Under the pieces are notes generated by a model. It saw only the letters and a program-made list of their open reading frames with translations. It did not search any database and had not been told where the DNA came from. DNA of 64,000 nt. It comes from Motiliproteus sp. SC1-56. Lineage in GTDB: Bacteria > Pseudomonadota > Gammaproteobacteria > Pseudomonadales > Balneatricaceae. Where the stretch lies: positions 32,501 to 96,500 of the forward strand of contig NZ_JAEMGS010000014.1 of NCBI RefSeq assembly GCF_017309075.1, given 5' to 3'. The translations under genes were made by a program, and so were the position numbers. Below are positions 11,543 through 20,244 of this stretch, in pieces (within the stretch, counting starts at the first letter, position 1; each line of letters begins with the position of its first letter).

Positions 11543-11564
11543 CCCTGACTTAAGTCAGGGTTTT
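11543..11564 (+). terminator. Probable rho-independent terminator after chaC
   Basis: A perfect palindrome CCCTGACTTAAGTCAGGG is followed by TTTT. The stem would need a TTAA loop. It separates chaC from the secreted protein gene at 11673. Confidence 0.6.
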
Positions 11565-11672
11565 AAAACGGGTGTTTAGATATGATGCGGCCAATGACAC
11601 GTCGACCTGTCGCTTTGCAATTTTCCAGCTGACTTGCGGTCTCCAGCAGGGGACCGAGAGGGGGATAGTATT

Positions 11673-12554
11673 ATGCAACGACTTTCACGCAACGGGCTCG
11701 TTCTGGCGCTCGCAACCCTGGGACTCAGCACCACCCTGAACGCTGAAACCATCAAAGAATGTTACAACAACGTCTGCGCCAGTCTGGAAACGGACAGCTG
11801 CGTCGCAGAGACCGACCCCCTGACTCTGAAAGTGGAAGGGGCGCTGGAAGGAAGCGGAAGCTTCAACATCACCGCCTACCAGGTACTGCGCGACGCCACC
11901 TGGCGCTACAACGCCAACCACCAGGTGGTGGTTGACGAGGGCGAAGTGGTGGACGCCAAGGGCTTCCTCTTCGCCGATTCTTTTGCCAAGCACTATGAAG
12001 AGAAGGAAAAACGCGGCTCCAAATACACCTTTGTATTCGGCTCACGCAACTTCGGTCACGGCTTCTACGATGTAGCGGTCGAAACCGAGGTCGGCGCGGG
12101 TGTCGCTGCCGGCGGCGCGGCCCTGCCGATCGACGTCAAGCCCGGCGCCTGCCCGAACCCGTTGAATGCCGGCCAGAAAGGCGTGCTGCCGGTGGCCATT
12201 CTGGGCCATGAAGGCTTTGACCTGAAGCAGATCGACCCGGCCTCGATCACTTTGGCCGGCGTACCGGCGCTACGCTACGACTTCGAGGACGTGAGCGCTC
12301 CGATGCAAGGCCAGGTCGGCAACTTTGAATGTGCCGTCAACGGCGGCGACGGGGTTGAGGACATGACCCTGAAGTTCAAAACCGAAGCAGTGGTCGCCGC
12401 TCTGGAAGCCCAGCTCGGACGCCCCCTGCTCGACGGCGAGGTGATCCCCGTGGAGCTGAGCGCAACCCTCAAGGACCAGCCGGTATCGGCTTGCAACAGC
12501 GGCCTCTTCGGGGTGGACAACATCACCGTCATCAACCGCGGCAAAAAACGCTAA
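11673..12554 (+). CDS. Secreted protein with an IDVKPG-type domain
   Basis: This is a 293-residue exported protein with a Sec signal (about residues 1-24, ending LNAE) and a GAGAGGGGG ribosome-binding site. The first half contains four cysteines (KECYNNVCA and DSCVAE), probably disulfide-bonded. The second half carries the segment LPIDVKPGACPNPLN with GVLPVAILG and ITLAGV. This repeat-like motif is shared by many large secreted and cell-surface proteins of bacteria and archaea, usually near beta-sandwich domains. The function is unknown; an extracellular or periplasmic location is likely. The gene is monocistronic and ends at a strong terminator. Confidence 0.8.
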   Translation: MQRLSRNGLVLALATLGLSTTLNAETIKECYNNVCASLETDSCVAETDPLTLKVEGALEGSGSFNITAYQVLRDATWRYNANHQVVVDEGEVVDAKGFLFADSFAKHYEEKEKRGSKYTFVFGSRNFGHGFYDVAVETEVGAGVAAGGAALPIDVKPGACPNPLNAGQKGVLPVAILGHEGFDLKQIDPASITLAGVPALRYDFEDVSAPMQGQVGNFECAVNGGDGVEDMTLKFKTEAVVAALEAQLGRPLLDGEVIPVELSATLKDQPVSACNSGLFGVDNITVINRGKKR

Positions 12555-12566
12555 ACAGACCTAGCC

Positions 12567-12600
12567 AAAAAAAACCGGGGCTCATCCCCGGTTTTTTTTT
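12567..12600 (+). terminator. Strong bidirectional rho-independent terminator
   Basis: The stem AAAAACCGGGG / CCCCGGTTTTT with loop CTCAT is flanked by A and T runs. It serves the secreted protein gene on the left and the convergent yfbR on the right. Confidence 0.92.
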
Positions 12601-12616
12601 CGCCTGCAGCACCGGT

Positions 12617-13246
12617 TCAGCCGGCGACAAAGCTCCCACCCTTGCCCTTATCACCGTGGTGCATCAGTTCATCCAGGGTCAGCTGGTAGCTTGGGGCAAA
12701 GACCTCCATGAAGTAGTGCACCTCCGGCAGTTTGCTCTCCTTAAGCCGGCCCTCCACGTACTGGGAGGCCTGGGCAAACTCCCCGTTGCCGGCCTTGAGC
12801 TCGGCACGGCACTTGAGCAGCGCCGCCAGGCTGTCGGCAGCCTTGATCAGCTCCCGGTACTCCGGCGCCAGGCGCTCCTCGATCATCACCCGGGCAAAGT
12901 CCTCCTGCAGCCCCTCGGGCAGCAGGCTGACCAGCTCCTCACCCGCAGCCCGCTCGATGGATTTGTAGGCGTCACGGATCGCCGGTGAGTGGTATTTGAT
13001 CGGCGTCGGCATATCGCCGGTGATGACTTCACTGACATCATGATAGAGAGCCGCGGTGGCGAGGTAGTAGGGATCGATATCGCCGCCGTAGAAACGGTTG
13101 CGGATCAGGGCCAGGGCGTGACAGATGGTTGCCACATCCCAGCTGTGCTCCATCACGTTCTCGGGAATGGTGTTACGCTTCAGCCCCCAGCGGGCAACCC
13201 AGCGGATCTTGTTGATGTAGGCGAAAAAATGGCTGGTCAACGCCAC
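12617..13246 (-). CDS. yfbR: 5'-nucleotidase YfbR (HD domain)
   Basis: This is a 209-residue HD-domain deoxynucleoside 5'-monophosphatase, close in size to the E. coli enzyme. The HD metal motifs are visible in MEHSWDVA and YHDVSEVITGD. It acts on dNMPs in nucleotide salvage. The start is a GTG directly after the TAA of the upstream 56-codon gene, with GAGGA seven bases before it, so the two are coupled. It converges on the terminator at 12567-12600. Confidence 0.92.
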   Translation of the reverse strand: MALTSHFFAYINKIRWVARWGLKRNTIPENVMEHSWDVATICHALALIRNRFYGGDIDPYYLATAALYHDVSEVITGDMPTPIKYHSPAIRDAYKSIERAAGEELVSLLPEGLQEDFARVMIEERLAPEYRELIKAADSLAALLKCRAELKAGNGEFAQASQYVEGRLKESKLPEVHYFMEVFAPSYQLTLDELMHHGDKGKGGSFVAG

Positions 13247-13417
13247 TTACTTATCCTCTTCCTGATGCTGATCGCCTTTCTCTGCCGCAGAACCATCGGC
13301 CGATTCAGACGCTCCACCGGGGTCTGCGCCGCTTTGCCGCCCGGGAAAGGGCCGCAGAAAAATCCAGGCCGCCAGTAGCAGAATCGCTCCCAGCGGAACC
13401 AGCTCCACCCACGCCAT
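13247..13417 (-). CDS. Small single-span membrane protein (56 aa)
   Basis: This is a short gene between ppk and yfbR. From the ATG at 13417, with a G-run (GGGGGG) as ribosome-binding site, it encodes MAWVELVPLGAILLLAAW. That is one membrane segment, followed by a hydrophilic C-terminal tail rich in Gly, Ser, Asp and Glu. Its stop codon abuts the GTG of yfbR. The same frame is open up to 13609, but that part is antisense-like and overlaps ppk. The function is unknown. Confidence 0.55.
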   Translation of the reverse strand: MAWVELVPLGAILLLAAWIFLRPFPGRQSGADPGGASESADGSAAEKGDQHQEEDK

Positions 13418-13484
13418 GAGGCCCCCCTGTTGCGCCAGTCCCAGACTAAAAACAATGCCCGCGGCGGTCAACCCGGCTCCCGGC

Positions 13485-15554
13485 TCAGCCTTCCACGGCC
13501 TTGAGGTAGTCGTAGATGGCGACCTGGGAACGGATCTTCTTACGGTTGCCCCGCGGCACATACCGGTTGCTCTGGCGGGCGTCGACGAGGCGCGCCTTGA
13601 CCGTATCACGAAATTGCAGCTCGAGAATATCGATGATCCGCTGTTTCAGCACCGGGTCGTAGACCGGCACCGAGACTTCGATGCGCCGGTCGATGTTGCG
13701 CTGCATCCAGTCGCCCGAGCCGATATACACCAGCGGATCGCCATTATTGTGAAATACCGCGGCCCGGGCATGTTCGAGAAAGCGGTCCACGATGCTGATG
13801 ATCTCGATGTTCTCGCTCACCCCCTTGATCCCCGGCACCAGACTGCACATGCCCCGTATGATCATCCGTATGCGCACTCCCGCCTGGCTGGCCCGGTAGA
13901 GCATGCGCACCAAGTCCGGATCCTCCAGGTTGTTGACCTTGACGGTGATCTCCCCCTTGCGCCCCTCGCGGGCGTTCCTCAGCTCCTGGTTGATCAGTTT
14001 GAACAGCTGGCGGCGGGTATTGATGGGCGCCACCATCAGGTGCTTGAAATGAAAGCGGCGGTAGCTGAACTCGATAAACGCAAAGACGTTCTCCACCTCC
14101 TCGGTGATTTCATCGTGGCAGGTGAGCAGCGAAAAGTCGGTGTAGATCCGCGCCGTGCCCTCGTGAAAGTTACCGGTCCCCAGGTGCGCATAGCGCTTGA
14201 GCGCCCCCGCTTCACGGCGCCCGATGAGACAGAGCTTGGAGTGGATTTTCAGGCTGGGGATACCCACCACCACCCGGATCCCCGCCTCGGTCATGCGCTG
14301 TGCCCAGTCCATGTTCGCCGCCTCGTCGAAACGGGCCCGCAGCTCCACCACCACGGTCACTTTCTTACCGTTACGCACCGCGTCCACCAGGTAACCGATG
14401 ATCCGCGATTTTTTCGCCACCCGGTACATATTGAGCTTGATCTGCTCCACCTGGGGGTCGAAGGCCGCCTGGCGCAATACTTCGGTAAAGTTGTTGAAGC
14501 GGTGGTAGGGGTAGTAGAGAAGAATGTCCTGCTCGCGGATCGCCTCAAAGGCGTTCTTGCGCGTGGCCAGCGCCTTGCTCACCAGGGCCGGCAGCTCCCT
14601 GTTCTCAAGATAATCCCGCCCCACGTTGGGAAAGCCGATAAAGTCCTTGAAGTTGCGGTAGCGGTTGCCGGCTAGCAGGCTTTCATAGCTGGAGAGCTGG
14701 AGCTTCTTTTTCAAAAACTTCTGCATTTTGGCCGGCATCTCCTTGTCGAACACGATCCGCACCGGATCGGCCTTGGTGCGGTTTTTCATCACCTCGGACA
14801 TCTTGTCGATCAGGCTCTGATCGATCTCGTCGTTCAGGTCATACTCGGCATCCCGGGTCTGCTTGATGGAGTAGGCGGCCAGACGGTCGAACTCAAAAAA
14901 GCCCCCAAACAGCAGCGGCAGGCAGTGGCGGATGATGTCGTCCAGCAAAATCAGGGTTTTGCGCTTTTTGCTCCGCTCCGGCAACTGCACAAAGCGGGGG
15001 CAGTCCTCGGTGGGTACCTCGATCAGGGCATATTGGTGCTCATCCCCCTTCTCGATATCCACCACCATGTAGGTGAAGTAATCCCCCAGGCAGGCTACCA
15101 GGTCCACCTTGGGGGTCATGATGATCGGCGCGATATGCGCCATCACCTTGTTGCGAAAATAGGTCTCGACCCAGTCGCGTTGGTGGTCGGCGATGCCGTT
15201 CTCGTCGATCAGGTAAATACTGCGCTTGCGCAGCGCACCGAGAATCTCCTTGTGAATCCGGTCGAACTGGTCGTTCAGGTGCAGCACCTTGGCCTCGATA
15301 TCCGCCAGCAACCGCTCGGCGCCGGCATCCCCGCCGTGGGCCTTGTGCAGCAGGCTGCGACGCTTGACGTCGGCCACCCGCACCCGGAAAAACTCGTCCA
15401 GGTTATTGGAATAGATCCCCAGAAAGCGCATCCGCTCGATTACCGGCACACGCTTATCCTGAGCCTCCTGCAGGACCCGCTCGTTGAACGCGAGCCAGCT
15501 CAACTCCTTGTCGATGTATAACGCCGGGGTACTGAGGTCGATCGTCTTGGGCAT
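13485..15554 (-). CDS. ppk1: Polyphosphate kinase 1
   Basis: This 689-residue enzyme makes inorganic polyphosphate from ATP reversibly, via a phosphohistidine. It is essentially the same length as E. coli PPK (688). The phosphorylated histidine is H438 in LKIHSKLCLIG, and the second conserved active-site region YAHLGTGNFHEGTARIYTD follows. The N-terminal domain (IDKELSWLAFNERVL) and the C-terminal half are all present. I chose the ATG at 15554 over 15599 because the family begins just before that motif. No exopolyphosphatase gene is adjacent. Confidence 0.95.
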   Translation of the reverse strand: MPKTIDLSTPALYIDKELSWLAFNERVLQEAQDKRVPVIERMRFLGIYSNNLDEFFRVRVADVKRRSLLHKAHGGDAGAERLLADIEAKVLHLNDQFDRIHKEILGALRKRSIYLIDENGIADHQRDWVETYFRNKVMAHIAPIIMTPKVDLVACLGDYFTYMVVDIEKGDEHQYALIEVPTEDCPRFVQLPERSKKRKTLILLDDIIRHCLPLLFGGFFEFDRLAAYSIKQTRDAEYDLNDEIDQSLIDKMSEVMKNRTKADPVRIVFDKEMPAKMQKFLKKKLQLSSYESLLAGNRYRNFKDFIGFPNVGRDYLENRELPALVSKALATRKNAFEAIREQDILLYYPYHRFNNFTEVLRQAAFDPQVEQIKLNMYRVAKKSRIIGYLVDAVRNGKKVTVVVELRARFDEAANMDWAQRMTEAGIRVVVGIPSLKIHSKLCLIGRREAGALKRYAHLGTGNFHEGTARIYTDFSLLTCHDEITEEVENVFAFIEFSYRRFHFKHLMVAPINTRRQLFKLINQELRNAREGRKGEITVKVNNLEDPDLVRMLYRASQAGVRIRMIIRGMCSLVPGIKGVSENIEIISIVDRFLEHARAAVFHNNGDPLVYIGSGDWMQRNIDRRIEVSVPVYDPVLKQRIIDILELQFRDTVKARLVDARQSNRYVPRGNRKKIRSQVAIYDYLKAVEG

Positions 15555-15762
15555 GATTTCACACGTCTGACCGGGGGGACGCCAACGGCCCCACGCCAAA
15601 TTTCAGCATAGTTCATCCGCTAACGCGGCCGGTTACGCGCAATGGCGCCCCGTGCGGCAATAGCCAGTGATAACGACGCCCGGCCCCGGTGGCCTCCAGC
15701 TTTGCGGATACACTAAAGTGAAGGCCTGATCCCATCGCTTCGGGGCTGGAGAAACCCTCGCA

Positions 15763-16647
15763 ATGACGCGCTACCTGATCACCAACCCCGGTCTGTGCAA
15801 CGACCTCGCGCGCCTGGCCCCCTGGCTCGAGCAACTGCGGGCCGCCGGCATTCACTTCGAAGGGCCCTACCACCTGGATCAGTGCGAGTGGCAAGCACAG
15901 CTGGAGCCTGCGGACTGCCTGCTCGCCCTGGGCGGCGATGGCACGGTCAGCGCCGTTGCCCGTCATTGCGTCAGCAGCGGCGCCCTGCTGGCGATTCTAC
16001 CCGCCGGCACCGCCAACGACTTTGCCCGCAGCCTGGGGATCGTCGCCGCCAGCGCCGTCGCCCTGCTGGCAGAAGGCGAGGAGAGCCGGGTGGATGTCGG
16101 CCGCCTGGACGGGCTGCTGTTTCTCAATGTGACCCATATCGGCCTCGGCGCCGAGGTCTCGCTCTACCTGACGGGGCAGGAAAAGCGCCGCTGGGGGCCC
16201 TGGAGCTACCTGCGCGAACTGCTGCGACGACTGGTGAAGCGGCGCGGTTTCAAGGGCAAGCTCCGCTTCGACGGCAGCAGCCTCTATGGCCGCTGGCTGG
16301 AGATCGCCATCGCCAACGGCCCCTGTTTCGGCGGCGGCCACCGTATCGAGCAGGCGGACCTGCGCAACGGCAAACTGACCCTGGTGGCCCTGCGCGAGCG
16401 CCCCCTGCGGCAGCTGGCACTGGCGGTGTTTCCGGCCCGGCTGGGGCTGTCGACCAGCCCCAAATTGCTGCGGGTGGAACAGGTGGAACAGGTGGAGATC
16501 AAGACCCAGAGAAGACACCTGGCCGTCAGCGCCGACGGCGAGGCTCTGCCCCACGTTCCCCACCTCTGCTACGTGGAGCCGGGGGCGCTCAGGGTCCTCT
16601 GCCCGCGCTCATCGGCTACCCTTACTCCAAGACGAGGAGCCCCATGA
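15763..16647 (+). CDS. YegS/DagK-type lipid kinase
   Basis: This is a 294-residue protein with a diacylglycerol kinase catalytic domain. The nucleotide-binding motif LLALGGDGTVSAVA is near residue 55, and LPAGTANDFARSLGI follows. Members phosphorylate diacylglycerol or phosphatidylglycerol at the inner face of the membrane. It is divergent from ppk1 (about 210 bases between starts). Its stop overlaps the start of the next gene by four bases, so they form a two-gene operon. The precise lipid substrate cannot be told from the sequence. Confidence 0.88.
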   Translation: MTRYLITNPGLCNDLARLAPWLEQLRAAGIHFEGPYHLDQCEWQAQLEPADCLLALGGDGTVSAVARHCVSSGALLAILPAGTANDFARSLGIVAASAVALLAEGEESRVDVGRLDGLLFLNVTHIGLGAEVSLYLTGQEKRRWGPWSYLRELLRRLVKRRGFKGKLRFDGSSLYGRWLEIAIANGPCFGGGHRIEQADLRNGKLTLVALRERPLRQLALAVFPARLGLSTSPKLLRVEQVEQVEIKTQRRHLAVSADGEALPHVPHLCYVEPGALRVLCPRSSATLTPRRGAP

Positions 16648-17099
16648 TCGATCACGAACACAATGTGCGCCTGTACGGCATCAGCAGTCGCGGCTTTGAA
16701 CTCGCCGAGCGCTACCATGACGGAGCGGCACTGGACCACCTTCCGGATTCACTGCAACACGCGCTGGGGGAGGTCGCCCGCGAGCGGGAAAACCTGATGG
16801 AGCACTTCCGCGAAACCGTGCTGCAAGAAGGGGGCCTGCCCAAGGCCGGCAACCCGGAGCGGGAATGGCTGGAAACCCTGGTGGACCGCTGGTACAAGAG
16901 CCTTGCCGGTGCCGAATCGGTGGTGCATCGACTGCTGACGGCCGATGCCGAGTGGCTGCACGAAATTGATGCGGTCGAGGCCGCCAACGACTGGCCGGAG
17001 CCGCTCAAGCAGGACCTGGCGGCACTGGGCGCCCATGCCCGCCAGTGCCGCCAGCGCCTGCTGCAGCTGGTCCCCGGAGCCGCGCCCGAAGAGCGCTAG
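16644..17099 (+). CDS. Helical cytoplasmic protein of unknown function, coupled to the lipid kinase
   Basis: This is a 151-residue, strongly acidic, all-helical protein (MIDHEHNVRLYGIS start; C-terminus rich in Leu, Gln and Arg) with no signal or membrane segment. It has a good ribosome-binding site (GAGGAG, six bases before the ATG) and overlaps the lipid kinase stop by four bases (ATGA). Its own stop overlaps that of the convergent yciH gene by four bases. I recognise no family; co-translation suggests a function linked to the lipid kinase or to the envelope. Confidence 0.7.
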   Translation: MIDHEHNVRLYGISSRGFELAERYHDGAALDHLPDSLQHALGEVARERENLMEHFRETVLQEGGLPKAGNPEREWLETLVDRWYKSLAGAESVVHRLLTADAEWLHEIDAVEAANDWPEPLKQDLAALGAHARQCRQRLLQLVPGAAPEER

Positions 17100-17467
17100 C
17101 CACCGGCCCGCTTCACCTTGAAGCCGCGCCCCTCCAGCTCCGACACCAGCAAGTCGCGCTGATCCCCCTGGATTTCGATCACCCCGTCCTTTACCGAGCC
17201 GCCGGTCCCGCAACGTTGCTTCAACTCCCGGGCCAGCTGCTTGAGGTCGCTGGCCGTCAGCGGCACCCCGCGCACCAGCGTCACGCCCTTGCCCTTGCGC
17301 CCCTTGGTCTCTCGGCTGACCCGCACGATGCCGTCCCCCTCGGGAAGGCGCTCTTCCTGCCCGCAGATGCAGGCGTCTTTCGGTTCGCCGCAGCCAGGGC
17401 ACATGCGACCGTGTTCGGTGGAGTAGACCAGTCCCGTCGCTTTGAGTTGATCTTTCAGGCTTTTCAT
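17096..17467 (-). CDS. yciH: SUI1/eIF1-like translation factor YciH
   Basis: This is a 123-residue protein: an N-terminal zinc-finger-like segment with four cysteines (MCPGCGEPKDACICG), then a SUI1 domain (RVSRETKGRKGKGVTLVRG). YciH is a bacterial homologue of eIF1 and influences start-site fidelity and stress translation. The ATG at 17467 has AGGAA eight bases upstream; the longer frame to 17629 is not supported. It lies just downstream of arfB on the same strand, so two ribosome-linked genes sit together. Confidence 0.9.
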   Translation of the reverse strand: MKSLKDQLKATGLVYSTEHGRMCPGCGEPKDACICGQEERLPEGDGIVRVSRETKGRKGKGVTLVRGVPLTASDLKQLARELKQRCGTGGSVKDGVIEIQGDQRDLLVSELEGRGFKVKRAGG

Positions 17468-17499
17468 TTGGGTGTTCCTCGGTATTGGCCGTGCCGAAA

Positions 17500-17913
17500 T
17501 CAGTCCCGGACCCGCCCGCGCAGCGCCTTCACCTGGCCCCGCTGGCTCTTCTTGTCCATGCGCCGGGTCTGCGATCCCCGGGTGGGCCGGGTGGCAACTC
17601 GCTTCTTTTGCACCCGGGCAACGCTGCAAATAAGCTCGCGCAGACGCTCCAGGGCGTCCTCGCGGTTTTTCTCCTGGGTTCGAAAGCGCTGGGCCTTGAT
17701 CACCAGCACCCCCTCCTTACTGATGCGCTGGTCCCTGAGGGCCAGCAACCGCTCCTTGTAAAAGTCAGGCAGCGAGGAGGCGTGGATATCGAAGCGCAGG
17801 TGAATGGCGCTGGCCACCTTGTTGACGTTTTGCCCGCCGGCCCCCTGGGCGCGGATCGCCTCGATCTCGATCTCCCGCTCCGCCAGGCTCACCTGGTTGG
17901 AAATAACTAACAT
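17500..17913 (-). CDS. arfB: Alternative ribosome-rescue factor ArfB (YaeJ)
   Basis: This is a 137-residue peptidyl-tRNA hydrolase that releases stalled ribosomes. The catalytic GGQ is present in RAQGAGGQNVNKVASAIHL near residue 27. The basic C-terminal tail that threads into the mRNA channel is clear (KKRVATRPTRGSQTRRMDKK). Length and domain order match E. coli YaeJ. It is probably co-transcribed with yciH, 32 bases downstream. Confidence 0.93.
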   Translation of the reverse strand: MLVISNQVSLAEREIEIEAIRAQGAGGQNVNKVASAIHLRFDIHASSLPDFYKERLLALRDQRISKEGVLVIKAQRFRTQEKNREDALERLRELICSVARVQKKRVATRPTRGSQTRRMDKKSQRGQVKALRGRVRD

Positions 17914-18398
17914 TCTGCCCCCGCGTTTTCGAAACGCACAGGATAAACGAGCCGCCCGCTGGCCTCTAGCCTTTCAACGCATACGGGATAGCGCGGAAAA
18001 CCATGTAGTTTTTTTTCAAAACACGTTCAAAAAAGCACCAGAACCAACGGACTTACTCGCCAAAAGTCGCACCTTATCCAAACCATAAATAACTTTAATG
18101 TAGCAAAACTACAAACACCTATTTTTTTTAAGTACACTCCTACCCCTACTTAGTCTGCGGATTAAGTAACTCCTTCCCCCTTCTTTATCGAAGGGCCTGG
18201 TGCAGCAAGCGCGGTCACGAACAGGAAGGTTCGTCGTGGAGGCCCGCCCTCCCTTGCTGCCGTCAACGCAGAACACGCATGCCAGTGACACTGGCGCACC
18301 GGGTGGTCGCTAGCGCCGATGAATCAACATGGCCGCCACCGAGCAGGCTCAAGCGCCAGCCCCCGGACAACGTACATACACTTAGGAGGACAGTCCCG
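17914..18398. other. Intergenic region between arfB and the por operon
   Basis: This is a 485-base gap holding the promoters of two divergent units. The middle (about 18000-18140) is strikingly A/T-rich for this genome. It contains a small inverted repeat TGTAG-CAAAA-CTACA at 18099-18113, which may be an operator. The final 100 bases are GC-rich leader ending in AGGAGG nine bases before the porG start. I see no tRNA or convincing ORF. Confidence 0.4.
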
Positions 18399-18962
18399 AT
18401 GTTCCAGGTACGCATCCATGGGCGAGGTGGACAGGGAGCCGTTTCCGGAGCTGAAATGCTCTCGGTCGCCGCTTTTCTGGAAGATAAACACGCTCAGGCT
18501 TTTCCCAGCTTCGGCTCCGAGCGCATGGGGGCCCCCGTGGTCGCCTTCTGCCGCATAGACAACAAGGAGATCCGCCTGCGCGAACCGGTGCTCGAGCCCG
18601 ACGCCCTGCTGGTCCAGGACCCTTCTCTGTTTAACTCGGTTGACGTGTTCGCCGGCCTCAAGGCCGACGGTTACCTGATCATCAACACCGCCAAGAGCCT
18701 TGCGGAGCTGGGCATCGAAGACGCCGCCCGCCAGCTTCCCGAGGGGCATGTCTGGACCATCGCCGCCACCGAGCTGGCCATCCAGCACGTGGGCCGGCCC
18801 TCACCCAACGCCTGCATGATCGCCGCCCTGGCCCGGGCCTGCGGCACCATCGAGCTGGACTCGGTCACCGCCGCGATCCGCAAGAAGTTCCCCGGCAAGG
18901 TCGGTGAAGCCAACGTGGTTGCCGCCCAGGCAGCCTTTGATAACGCCAAAGCGTTCAAGTAA
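18399..18962 (+). CDS. porG: Pyruvate:ferredoxin oxidoreductase gamma subunit
   Basis: This is a 187-residue gamma (domain III) subunit of a 2-oxoacid:acceptor oxidoreductase. The family signature is GRGGQGAVSGAEML close to the N-terminus and SFGSERMGAPV after it. A strong ribosome-binding site (AGGAGG) decides the ATG at 18399. It is the first gene of a four-gene operon with tight spacing (15, 13 and minus 4 bases) encoding gamma, alpha, beta and a flavoprotein-ferredoxin fusion. The complex acts in the cytoplasm on pyruvate or a related 2-oxoacid. Confidence 0.92.
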   Translation: MFQVRIHGRGGQGAVSGAEMLSVAAFLEDKHAQAFPSFGSERMGAPVVAFCRIDNKEIRLREPVLEPDALLVQDPSLFNSVDVFAGLKADGYLIINTAKSLAELGIEDAARQLPEGHVWTIAATELAIQHVGRPSPNACMIAALARACGTIELDSVTAAIRKKFPGKVGEANVVAAQAAFDNAKAFK

Positions 18963-18977
18963 GAAGGAGGAGCGACC

Positions 18978-20231
18978 ATGTTGAAGCAAATGGAAGGTTC
19001 CATGGCAGTCGCCGAGGCTGTTGCCCTGGCCCGCCCCGAAGTGATCTGCGCCTACCCCATCACCCCCCAGACCCACATCGTGGAAGGACTGGGCGAGATG
19101 GTGAAATCCGGCCAGCTGGAGAACTGCGAGTACATCAACGTCGAGTCCGAGTTCGCCGCCCTCTCCGTGGGCATCGGCTCCTCCGCCGCCGGCGCCCGCA
19201 CCTACACCGCCACCGCCAGCCAGGGCATCCTGTTTATGGCCGAAGCGGTTTATAACGCCTCCGGCATGGGCCTGCCCATCGTCATGACCGTGGGCAACCG
19301 CGCCATCGGCGCGCCGATCAATATCTGGAACGACCAGACCGACTCCATGTCGATGCGCGACGCCGGTTGGATCCAGCTCTTCTGCGAGACCAACCAGGAA
19401 GCGGTGGACGTCCACATTCAGGCGTTCAAGATCGCCGAAAAGCTCTCCGTGCCCGTCATGGTCTGTATGGACGGTTTCATCCTGACCCACGCCTACGAGC
19501 GCATCGACATGCCCGAGCAGGCGCAGATCGACCAGTTCCTGCCCCCCTTTAATCCCCGTCAGGTGCTGGACCCGGCCAACCCGGTCTCCATGGGCGCCAT
19601 GGTCGGCCCCGAGGCCTTCACCGAGGTGCGCTACCTGGCCCACCGCCGCCAGATGGACGCCCTGGAGCTGATTCCCCAGGTGGCCCAGGAGTACGCCGAA
19701 ATCGTCGGTCGTGACTCCGGCGGCCTGATCAGCACCTACAAGGCCGAAGACGCCGAGACCCTGGTCATCTCCCTGGGCTCCGTGATCGGCACCATCAAGG
19801 ACGTCATCGACCAGCGCCGCGAAGAGGGTGAGAAGATCGGCTGTGTAGCCATCCGTTCTTTCCGCCCCTTCCCCATCGCCGAGATCCGCAAGGCCTGCGC
19901 CAATGCCAAGCGCATCGTGGTGCTGGAGAAGTGCTTCGCCGTCGGCATGGGCGGCATGGTCGCCTCCAACGTGCGCATGGCGCTCTCCACTCAGCCGGTC
20001 CCGGTCTACAACGTGATCGCCGGCCTCGGTGGTCGCCCCATCACCCAGACGTCCCTGCACAACCTGTTCAACGAGGCCGCGGCCGACAAGCTGGAAGGCC
20101 TGCACTTCCTCGACCTGAACCAGGAAGTGGTGGAGCGCGAGCTTGAGCGCCAGCGCCTCGACGAGTGTTCCGGCTCCGTCGCCGAGAACATCCTGCGTGA
20201 TATCGGCGCCGTTGCCGCCAGCAAGGTGTAA
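18978..20231 (+). CDS. porA: Pyruvate:ferredoxin oxidoreductase alpha subunit
   Basis: This is a 417-residue alpha subunit (domains I and II). The signature AYPITPQTHIVE supplies the conserved Thr. VGNRAIGAPINIWNDQTD carries the Arg known from PFOR structures to bind the pyruvate carboxylate, and the motif is of the pyruvate type. It comes after porG with an AAGGAGG ribosome-binding site. The enzyme converts pyruvate and CoA to acetyl-CoA, CO2 and two low-potential electrons, or runs in reverse. Confidence 0.93.
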   Translation: MLKQMEGSMAVAEAVALARPEVICAYPITPQTHIVEGLGEMVKSGQLENCEYINVESEFAALSVGIGSSAAGARTYTATASQGILFMAEAVYNASGMGLPIVMTVGNRAIGAPINIWNDQTDSMSMRDAGWIQLFCETNQEAVDVHIQAFKIAEKLSVPVMVCMDGFILTHAYERIDMPEQAQIDQFLPPFNPRQVLDPANPVSMGAMVGPEAFTEVRYLAHRRQMDALELIPQVAQEYAEIVGRDSGGLISTYKAEDAETLVISLGSVIGTIKDVIDQRREEGEKIGCVAIRSFRPFPIAEIRKACANAKRIVVLEKCFAVGMGGMVASNVRMALSTQPVPVYNVIAGLGGRPITQTSLHNLFNEAAADKLEGLHFLDLNQEVVERELERQRLDECSGSVAENILRDIGAVAASKV

Positions 20232-20244
20232 GGAGGAAAGATCA

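Noticed and set aside
13418..13609. Upstream extension of the 56-residue membrane protein
   Set aside because: The extension overlaps the ppk1 3' end on the same strand, and its Arg/Ser/Thr-rich composition is that of an out-of-frame reading of ppk1.
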